From Sulfurimonas sp. (lineage in GTDB: Bacteria > Campylobacterota > Campylobacteria > Campylobacterales > Sulfurimonadaceae): DNA of 64,000 nt. The stretch covers positions 1 to 64,000 of the forward strand of contig JAABQD010000001.1 of the NCBI GenBank assembly GCA_011391635.1. The letters are read 5' to 3'. Positions 42,020-49,965 of this stretch are shown here, piece by piece. A program made the position numbers and the translations under genes. Each line of letters begins with the position of its first letter. Within the stretch, counting starts at the first letter, position 1. The notes below the pieces were generated by a model that saw nothing but the letters and a program-made list of their open reading frames with translations, ran no database searches and was not told the DNA's origin.

Positions 42020-43108
42020 CTAGATTCCATAGCTGCCATATGGAGATTGATTTGGGCTAGTAGGGTTACTTGGAGTGGTTGGAGTTGCTGCGGCAGCAGC
42101 AGCGGCTGCAGCTGCAGCTTCTGCGGCAATTCTCGCGGCTTCTGCAGCTGCGGCTTCTGCGGCAATTCTCGCGGCTTCTGCGGCTGCGGCTTCTGCGGCA
42201 ATTCTCGCGGCTTCTGCGGCTGCGGCTTCTGCGGCAATTCTCGCGGCTTCTGCAGCTGCGGCTTCTGCGGAAATTCTCGCGGCTTCTGCAGTAATTCTCG
42301 CGGCTTCTATTTCTTCAATTTTATTCACAATATTCACCTGCGTAGCATCTGTCGTGTGCTTTGTTATATCTTTTACATCTAAATCAAATTTTTCAACTCT
42401 CGTTGTATCTATTTGAGTTTTAGCATCAGTTGTAGTAAGTAATTCGGTTGATTCCTTAACTTGTTTTGATTCCTTCTCTTTTTGATTTTCTATGCTACTA
42501 AAATTATCATCTTTCATTTTACCAAGCTCTGCAGGAGTAAACTTCATAGGTTCACTTCGTTTTCCATCTGGAGAAACTACAACATAAAAACCTTGTGTCA
42601 CAGTCGAGAGTTCACCTCTGATACTTACACTAATCGCTCCAAAAGTACAATAAACTCTACTACTTCCATCTAGCTCGGCAATAATTGTAAAGTTTGTTCC
42701 ACGAATACCAATCGTTGCTGTTTTAGTTTGGACACTAAATTTATCGGGTGCTATTTTGCCTATTTTACCAGTTATTGTTCGCATCGCACCATTTACAAGT
42801 CCAAATTTTGCAGTAGGTTCTTTGCTCTCTTCGTAAAGGTATTCATTGATAGAAAAATTACTATTTTTACCAATTGTTATCGTCGTGTCATCATCAAATA
42901 CGACTTGTACTTTAGTTGCATCTTTGGTCGTAATACTATCTTTTTCATTCAGTTTTGCACCAAGCGTTGCTTCTATCTCTTGAGTATCACGGAGTATGGA
43001 TGCACTTCCTTGTAAAGCAGTAATAGCACCAACGCTCTTCGCAAATGCAACCGAACTTAGCAACAACAAAGTTATAATAATTGTATTAAATATTTTCATA
43101 ATAGACAT
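42020..43108 (-). CDS. FecR domain protein with Ala-rich TolA-like repeat tail
   Basis: FecR-like DDDTTITIGKNSNFSINEY and TATIGIRGTNFTI; C-terminal (RIAAEAAAAEAA)n. Confidence 0.85.
   Translation of the reverse strand: MSIMKIFNTIIITLLLLSSVAFAKSVGAITALQGSASILRDTQEIEATLGAKLNEKDSITTKDATKVQVVFDDDTTITIGKNSNFSINEYLYEESKEPTAKFGLVNGAMRTITGKIGKIAPDKFSVQTKTATIGIRGTNFTIIAELDGSSRVYCTFGAISVSIRGELSTVTQGFYVVVSPDGKRSEPMKFTPAELGKMKDDNFSSIENQKEKESKQVKESTELLTTTDAKTQIDTTRVEKFDLDVKDITKHTTDATQVNIVNKIEEIEAARITAEAARISAEAAAAEAARIAAEAAAAEAARIAAEAAAAEAARIAAEAAAAEAARIAAEAAAAAAAAAAATPTTPSNPTSPNQSPYGSYGI
42128..42307. repeat. 36-bp in-frame minisatellite
   Basis: aattctcgcggcttctgc recurs at 42128, 42164, 42200, 42236 and 42272 (exact 36-bp spacing), then a shortened unit at 42293. 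Confidence 0.95.
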
Positions 43109-43109
43109 C

Positions 43110-44411
43110 CTAAAAAGATTGTACTACACCGGCAGAAACCGTGTATTTTTCATAACTAAAAACATTTTGATTCGAATCAACTCTGTCATAATTTGTTTTG
43201 AGTTTAATACGCAAGGTTTCCATGACTTTTGCACTCACACTCGCTCCAATACTTTTACTTGTATCCTCTCTTGTTGCATCAAAGAGTGTACTGTAATCAT
43301 CATATTTTCTTTGTCTGATTTGAGCATAAAGTTCACCGCCATAAGTAGGTGTAAACTGATTCGCATAGATTGCATCTAACTTATACTCTTTATAATCCAC
43401 ATCAATTCTTGTACCATGCTCTTTTTTCTCTTGAATACCAGTTGCATTGACTTGAACATACGAACGAGGAGAGAGAATATTTTGTAGTCCATAAGATAGT
43501 TCATAGTGCTTTGCATCTAAATCAGATTGAGCTGATTGTTGAAACTTCTTTGTTTGATATTTAAGATAAGCACTACTTCGCAAAGTGTTTGTATGTTCAT
43601 ACTCAACTCTTGGCATTAAAGAGAGAGTTTGTAGATAGTTTTTATTTGCTAAAGTCATAGTATCTGCACCAAGTGCCAGTTCAGCTGTATATTTTGTATA
43701 TTTATAAAGAAGGCTTGGCATATACACAAAATATTTTGTATCGTATGCACTCTCTTTTTGATAAGTGTTCAAATATGCTGTTGCTCTATTTTTTATGGCA
43801 AAACCATTTGCGTCACCGATATCATAAATATTCACTATATCTGCTAGAACTTGAAGTGCACTATCTGATTTTTTTTCTGGTGTTGCGTATTGTGTATTTG
43901 CAATAGTATAACTATCATCCATCGGACCTGAATTAATATTTGAATCATAAAGCATATCTAAAGCAACAGTCAAATAGGTAAAAGATTTTTCTTGAACCTT
44001 AGTTACCTTTGAGAGATACAACTCAATATTTTTTCGTACATTCTCAGGAATCATCGGATTTGCCAAAACCTCTTTAAAGGAGAGTTCTGCATCTTCATAC
44101 ATCTTGAGCATAAAATAAGTTCTTGCTTTTTCTAGCTTATTTCTAAGATTTGTAGAATCAAGCATCTCAACTCTCTCAAAAGCTGCAAGAGCATTCTCAT
44201 AATGCCCTGTTTCATAGGCAGATACACCGAGACTAAAGTTCAAATTTGCATCTGAAAGCTTCGTCATATAAAGCTTAGAAAAGAGTTCATAAGCCTTTTG
44301 ATACTCTTTTGCTTTATACGCATCAACCGCTTGTGCATGTGTGGCTTCTATATCCATCGCCAAAATATGCAAAGGCAATAACAATATTATAAGAACAAAA
44401 ACTTTTTTCAT
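43110..44411 (-). CDS. TPR-containing outer membrane beta-barrel protein
   Basis: Signal peptide, N-terminal TPR-like repeats, C-terminal alternating strands ending in F. Confidence 0.75.
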   Translation of the reverse strand: MKKVFVLIILLLPLHILAMDIEATHAQAVDAYKAKEYQKAYELFSKLYMTKLSDANLNFSLGVSAYETGHYENALAAFERVEMLDSTNLRNKLEKARTYFMLKMYEDAELSFKEVLANPMIPENVRKNIELYLSKVTKVQEKSFTYLTVALDMLYDSNINSGPMDDSYTIANTQYATPEKKSDSALQVLADIVNIYDIGDANGFAIKNRATAYLNTYQKESAYDTKYFVYMPSLLYKYTKYTAELALGADTMTLANKNYLQTLSLMPRVEYEHTNTLRSSAYLKYQTKKFQQSAQSDLDAKHYELSYGLQNILSPRSYVQVNATGIQEKKEHGTRIDVDYKEYKLDAIYANQFTPTYGGELYAQIRQRKYDDYSTLFDATREDTSKSIGASVSAKVMETLRIKLKTNYDRVDSNQNVFSYEKYTVSAGVVQSF

Positions 44412-44429
44412 TGAAACACTCTCCTCTAT

Positions 44430-46148
44430 TTAGATATCTATTTGTTCAGGCTTAAAACACTGCTTAGCAAATCGCAAATGTATATTCTGATCATAAAAAA
44501 ACTGAACTAAATCAGCATCCAACTCCCCATCTTTCACCATAAAATTGATAATTTTTATGATTTCACTCATCGTTTTTGCCCCTTTATAAGGTCGATCTGA
44601 AGCTGAAAGTGCTTCAAATATATCAGCTAGTGCTAAAATTCTAGACTCTAATGACAATTCATCTGCTTTTAAACCTTTTGGATATCCTTTGCCATTGAGT
44701 TTTTCATGATGCCCTCCAGCGATACTTGGTACGCGTTTTAAATGTTTAGGAAAAGGGAGTGCATCAAGCATTTCATTGCTCACTCTTGCATGATCTCGCA
44801 TAATTACAAGTTCTTCTTCTGTAAGAGTTCCTTTTCTTATGCATAAATTATTCACTTCAAAATCACTCAATAAATTTTGCTCCACTCCACTCATTTTCAC
44901 TCTTCTTTGTGCAATCTTTTTGACTCGTTGAATATGTTCATCTGTCATAAATTCCACACCCACATTGGAGATGATTAAAAAAACTAGCTCATCTTCGAGT
45001 ACATCTATCTCTTCATTTAATTTATCTTCAAGCAGTTGAATCTCACTCAAAGAAGCCCCTGATCCGATAAGTTGAATCTTTTTGTTGAGCATTTCAATAG
45101 TTAATTCTTGTTTATACACTATAAACTTAACTCTTATCACATCAATCATATCGTAAATTGTTTCGAGCTTTGTTGCTTTGTCCATAACATGCGATGGTGT
45201 AGTAATCTTCCCAACATCATGCATAAGTGCTGAAATTCTAATCTCATCTATCTCTTGTTTTGTATAATGCACATCTGCATATTTACCTGTTGTCGCTTTG
45301 TTTAACGCTTTTGCTATTTTTAAAGATATACTTGCAACTTTATTGACATGCCCACCAGTGTGAGGTGATTTTTGGTCAACTGCAAAAGCGATACTTTTGA
45401 TAAATGACTCTAAAAGTTCTTTTAAATCTTTAATCATTTTTGCATTTGTGATAGCAACCGCAGCTTGAGATGCCAAAGAGAGTAGTAATCTTTCATCTTC
45501 ATTGGTAAAACTTATTACATTATTCTCGCAATCGCGAGCATTTAAAAGTTGTACAACTCCAATAACCTCTTTACGAGAATTTATCATTGGAATAACTAAC
45601 ATAGATTTTGAGCGAAAACCGGTACTTTCATCAAACTTTCTTGTTCCACTAAAATTAAAACCTTCCGCGTCATAAACATCTTGAAAATTTAATACTTTTG
45701 CGGTTAATGCACAATGTGCTGCAACCATTTCGTGATTTTGGGAGCCATCTTCAAGATAGAGAGGTACTGCTGGCCATGGAATTTCTTCACCATGAACACC
45801 CATATGGATTCCAAGTGAATCTGTTTCTACAATTTTAAAAACAAGCAACTCCTCATTTTCACTCATAATATAAAGTGTTCCACCATCTGAATTTGTAAAA
45901 AGTTTACTTTTTGAGATGATTTCTCCTAAGAGATGCTCAAGATTTGTTTCTATAGAGAGAAGCATACCTATGTCATTGAGATGATCAATCTGATCTGTTT
46001 TTTTCTCACAAAATGTTTTAATAGTTTCCACTATTAGATTTTCTGCTGTCTGCTTATTTTCATTAGGCTCTTTTGAGAGGTTATGAAGCTTATTTGCCAC
46101 ATGGGAAAGAAATCTATTTATCTCTTTATTTTTTGAATGAATCTGCAT
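44430..46148 (-). CDS. GAF plus HD-GYP domain protein
   Basis: GAF region, ALMHDVGKI, HHEKLNGKGYPKGL (GYP), LALADIFEALSASDRPYK. Confidence 0.93.
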   Translation of the reverse strand: MQIHSKNKEINRFLSHVANKLHNLSKEPNENKQTAENLIVETIKTFCEKKTDQIDHLNDIGMLLSIETNLEHLLGEIISKSKLFTNSDGGTLYIMSENEELLVFKIVETDSLGIHMGVHGEEIPWPAVPLYLEDGSQNHEMVAAHCALTAKVLNFQDVYDAEGFNFSGTRKFDESTGFRSKSMLVIPMINSRKEVIGVVQLLNARDCENNVISFTNEDERLLLSLASQAAVAITNAKMIKDLKELLESFIKSIAFAVDQKSPHTGGHVNKVASISLKIAKALNKATTGKYADVHYTKQEIDEIRISALMHDVGKITTPSHVMDKATKLETIYDMIDVIRVKFIVYKQELTIEMLNKKIQLIGSGASLSEIQLLEDKLNEEIDVLEDELVFLIISNVGVEFMTDEHIQRVKKIAQRRVKMSGVEQNLLSDFEVNNLCIRKGTLTEEELVIMRDHARVSNEMLDALPFPKHLKRVPSIAGGHHEKLNGKGYPKGLKADELSLESRILALADIFEALSASDRPYKGAKTMSEIIKIINFMVKDGELDADLVQFFYDQNIHLRFAKQCFKPEQIDI

Positions 46149-46151
46149 AAT

Positions 46152-46910
46152 CTATCCTATCTCAACTTCAACATTATCATCTAAAATAATCACTCTCTCA
46201 TATAAACCTATCGTTTTAAGTTCATCTATTATAGCATCTATGTACTCATACTTAATATGGTTAATGTATATTTGAATATCATCTCTTTGGAGTGCTTTTA
46301 ACTCATCTTGTAATAATATTGGCGTCAAATGCTTACTCAAAACAGCCAAACGATTAAAAGCAGAGGGAAAAGAAACTTCAATAACTAACTGTTTTAAACT
46401 CTTGTTTTTATTTAAAAAATCCCATGTGTGGTAACAAAGGAATGTATCCGAGGTAAATACCATAGCATTATTAATCACAAACCCACAGCTCCCAAAAGTA
46501 TGAAAATTTGGATAAGGTTGCAATCTGAAGTTGCCTATAGTATATTCTTGAAAATACTCCAAACTATGAAAAATTATTGCATTTGCACTCTTATTCATAA
46601 GTGGTATCTTTGAGAAATCTGGCCAGATTTTATTATTAAAGATATTCTCTTTTAAAATATCAATCACCTCTTGTGTCGCAAAAACATGGAGCGGTTTTTC
46701 CATTCTTGAGTAAAAAGTATCAATCGCAGTCGGCAAATCCACAATATGATCAAAGTGAGCATGCGTCAACACTACATTCTCTAACTTTAAAAAATCATTC
46801 CCCAGACTCTGAATTAAATTTCCAGCATCAATGACACTTTTTTCATCCAGCAAATAGGAACTGAGTTGAGAATTTTGAGTTTTAGAACCAAATGCACCTA
46901 AGATTTTCAT
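46152..46910 (-). CDS. Metallo-beta-lactamase fold protein, class II cyclic nucleotide phosphodiesterase-like
   Basis: VVLTHAHFDHIVDLP motif and overall resemblance to class II 3',5'-cAMP PDEs. Confidence 0.75.
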   Translation of the reverse strand: MKILGAFGSKTQNSQLSSYLLDEKSVIDAGNLIQSLGNDFLKLENVVLTHAHFDHIVDLPTAIDTFYSRMEKPLHVFATQEVIDILKENIFNNKIWPDFSKIPLMNKSANAIIFHSLEYFQEYTIGNFRLQPYPNFHTFGSCGFVINNAMVFTSDTFLCYHTWDFLNKNKSLKQLVIEVSFPSAFNRLAVLSKHLTPILLQDELKALQRDDIQIYINHIKYEYIDAIIDELKTIGLYERVIILDDNVEVEIG

Positions 46911-46974
46911 TTATAACTCCAATAAATCATACCTCAATAGTAACATTATTTTTAAAAAAATAAAATAATAATAC

Positions 46975-47285
46975 CTAAAGAGTTATATTTTCCACATGCC
47001 AAATTTTTTCAGATGTAATGATAATTGCGTCAAAAGTGAAATCACAATCAATAGAGTTTTTATTCATGTAAATTTGTGCGGTTTTGATAATTTTTGAGAG
47101 TTTCGAGCGGGTGATGTTTTGGATAGCACTCTCATAATCTTCGCCACTCTTTACCTCGACAAAGTGAAGAACTTCCTCTTTTACAGCGATGATGTCTATC
47201 TCTCCAAAACGGCTGTAAAAATTTCTCTCTATAACTATAAAACCTTTGTCATAAAGAAATCCACATGCCAACTCTTCGGCTAGAT
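46975..47285 (-). pseudogene. 5'-truncated yraN copy
   Basis: Colinear without indels (offset 2660) with the intact copy at 49635-49964; lacks the first codons MSRAKGNLAEE. Confidence 0.9.
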
Positions 47286-47365
47286 GCTATGCATTTAAAA
47301 TTAAATCCCATCATTCATAATTTATTTTAATGTATAATATGTGAAATTTAGAAGGATTTTACTAT

Positions 47366-49597
47366 ATGAAAATAATTATAATTTTAGTCTTAATATGTTT
47401 AAGCCTATTCTCTTTAAGCTCTGATGAAAGTTTAACCAAAGAAGAAAAACAACAAATTGATAGTTATATTGACACCTCACCATTGGAGAATTTAATAGGA
47501 CAAGTTTTTATGATAGGTATAAAAACAGATTTTAAAAATTATCAAAACTCAGATGAAATCAAAAGTCTTTTAAAAGAAAATTCATTTGGTTCTGTTATGT
47601 TGAATTCATATAATTATTATGATCCTAGTAGTGATGATGATTACATGCATATAGATAATATAATCAGTTTTAATAATTTTCTTCAAGATAATGCACAAAG
47701 AAGTCCAGTTGCTCTGCCATTATTATTAGCTGTTGATTTTGAAACACCAAAATTTTCATCTATTAAAAAAGGATTAGAACTCCCTATTCCGCCGTTAACT
47801 TTATCTTGCTCCCAAGATTCAAAAATACTTAAAACATCTGGACTATTAAATGGATTACAGCTTTCTAAAATTGGTATTAACCTTTTGCTTGGTCCAACCC
47901 TTGATATTAGTAATGTAAATCAATCAGCATCAAAATCTTTGTTATTAAATAGACCTTTTGCTGGAAATAAACAAGGAGTTATAAATTCATCTAGCAACTT
48001 TATCTCAGGTTTGCTAGAAAGTAAAATAGCATTTTTTATTAAACATTTGCCTGGACATGGCTCTGTTGAGTCTAATCCACACGATAAAGAAATTCCTTGT
48101 TATACGGGTGGTCCTACAGAGTTTGAAAATGACATGCGACCATTTACTGAATTTTTGAAATATTCCGATGGAATGATGACATCACATATCGTGTTACCTG
48201 CAATTAATGGACTAGAAAAGGAATTTGTTACTTTTTCAAAAATATTTATAGATAAATATGTAAAGAAAATTGAAAATAATCAAGACAAAATTCTTATTAC
48301 TGACGATTTAAGTTCTATGGGAGCTATTACTAAATATATGGAAATTAATAATATGTCCTTGTCAAAAGTTGCTATAAAAGCTTTTGATGCGGGTCACGAT
48401 ATTTTATTGTTTTCACATACAGATGAGTCAAATGGGAAAAACCCGAATCTAAATACTTATGAAGATATTATTAAGATAAAAAAAGATTTATATGAACATA
48501 TAAAAGCGAACAATAATGAAATTAGGCTAAAACACTCCATAAAAAAAGTACTCTATTTAAAAGCTCATATACATAAGAGTAAAGGTGGGTCTATTAGTGA
48601 ACTATTTACAAAAACAGAGAGAAAAACATCTTTCTGGAGAGTTAGTGATAATTCTGAACAAATATTTCGTTCAATAAATGATACACTCAGTAAAGTTATG
48701 GAGATTAAAGACAGTTCTACATTTTCTTATGAAGCTATAAAAAAAGCATCTACCCTAATTCATAGTATAGACAATATTAAAAAATTTAACAGCATAACTC
48801 CTAATGAAACTATTGCAACTTACTGCGATGATGAGTTTACTGAAAAGTTTAAAGGGTTTTTAGAAGGAAAAACAAGCAAAATTAATTTTATAAAAAAAGA
48901 AACATTTGGTAAAACAAAAGAGCAACTTATACAGCAAATTCAAGACTCTGATTTGACTATATTTTTCGTAGTAGATGAGGATGACAGAAATCTTTTGGAT
49001 TATATAAGAATTAAAGATACTAAGAGTCTTCGATTAAATGAGAAAATTATAGTTTTTGTACTTGCCGCACCAACAATATTACAAAATGAAAGTCTTAATC
49101 ATTTTCAAATCATATCTCTATCGACAAACCATCCTAAATCATTAAAAGTAATTCAAGAGCTTTTAACTGATGACATTCATCCAATAGATATTAAAAATTT
49201 TCCAATAAAAATTGGTAGTAATGGTGGATATCACTCTCTTGATAATGTTACTTGGGTAAAAAAAGCAGATTTTATTAGTAATAAAGACGACAATATAAGT
49301 AGTAGCTTAAACAAAGATGAAAGCTCTAGCTTCAATTATTCCAATATCATGTCATTTGCCTACATTGTTTTTCAAACTCTGCTACTCTCTGCTTATTTTT
49401 ATCATTTTAAAGAAAAAGAAGGTACTAAAAAGTTTTTTAATTTTCGTAGTAATAATATAGTTTTAGCCGTTATAATACCCAATGTTTTAGCAATTATATT
49501 CATATATTTTTTTAATAAAGAAATTCATGATAATCAAACAACAACATATGTTTTAGATAGTTCAAAAAAATATATAAACAAAAAGATAGATGAATAA
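47366..49597 (+). CDS. Membrane-anchored glycoside hydrolase family 3 (NagZ-like) protein
   Basis: Signal peptide, FFIKHLPGHGSVESNPHDKEIP, ILITDDLSSMGAI, extra C-terminal domain and two TM segments. Confidence 0.8.
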   Translation: MKIIIILVLICLSLFSLSSDESLTKEEKQQIDSYIDTSPLENLIGQVFMIGIKTDFKNYQNSDEIKSLLKENSFGSVMLNSYNYYDPSSDDDYMHIDNIISFNNFLQDNAQRSPVALPLLLAVDFETPKFSSIKKGLELPIPPLTLSCSQDSKILKTSGLLNGLQLSKIGINLLLGPTLDISNVNQSASKSLLLNRPFAGNKQGVINSSSNFISGLLESKIAFFIKHLPGHGSVESNPHDKEIPCYTGGPTEFENDMRPFTEFLKYSDGMMTSHIVLPAINGLEKEFVTFSKIFIDKYVKKIENNQDKILITDDLSSMGAITKYMEINNMSLSKVAIKAFDAGHDILLFSHTDESNGKNPNLNTYEDIIKIKKDLYEHIKANNNEIRLKHSIKKVLYLKAHIHKSKGGSISELFTKTERKTSFWRVSDNSEQIFRSINDTLSKVMEIKDSSTFSYEAIKKASTLIHSIDNIKKFNSITPNETIATYCDDEFTEKFKGFLEGKTSKINFIKKETFGKTKEQLIQQIQDSDLTIFFVVDEDDRNLLDYIRIKDTKSLRLNEKIIVFVLAAPTILQNESLNHFQIISLSTNHPKSLKVIQELLTDDIHPIDIKNFPIKIGSNGGYHSLDNVTWVKKADFISNKDDNISSSLNKDESSSFNYSNIMSFAYIVFQTLLLSAYFYHFKEKEGTKKFFNFRSNNIVLAVIIPNVLAIIFIYFFNKEIHDNQTTTYVLDSSKKYINKKIDE

Positions 49598-49634
49598 AAT
49601 GTTGAGTATCAAGCGACACATAAAATAGATAACT

Positions 49635-49964
49635 TCAGAGAGTTATATTTTCCACATGCCAGATTTTTTGAGGTGTAACGATAATTGCATCAAAAGTAAA
49701 ATCACAATCCAAAGAATTTTTGCTCATATAGATTTGTGCAGTTTTGATAATTTTTGAGAGTTTCGAGCGGGTGATGTTTTGGATAGCACTCTCATAATCT
49801 TCGCCACTCTTTACCTCGACAAAGTGAAGAACTTCCTCTTTTACAGCGATGATGTCTATCTCTCCAAAACGGCTGTAAAAATTTCTCTCTATAACTATAA
49901 AACCTTTGTCATAAAGAAATCCACATGCCAACTCTTCGGCTAGATTTCCCTTGGCTCTGCTCAT
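49635..49964 (-). CDS. yraN: YraN/UPF0102 family endonuclease-like protein
   Basis: FYSRFGEIDIIAVKEEVLHFVEVKSG. Confidence 0.9.
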   Translation of the reverse strand: MSRAKGNLAEELACGFLYDKGFIVIERNFYSRFGEIDIIAVKEEVLHFVEVKSGEDYESAIQNITRSKLSKIIKTAQIYMSKNSLDCDFTFDAIIVTPQKIWHVENITL

Positions 49965-49965
49965 G

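Noticed and set aside
42047-42416. Three plus-strand ORFs rich in Gly/Cys, Leu/Arg or Ala
   Set aside because: They are antisense readings of the GC-rich 36-bp repeat in the FecR gene; low complexity, no start context.
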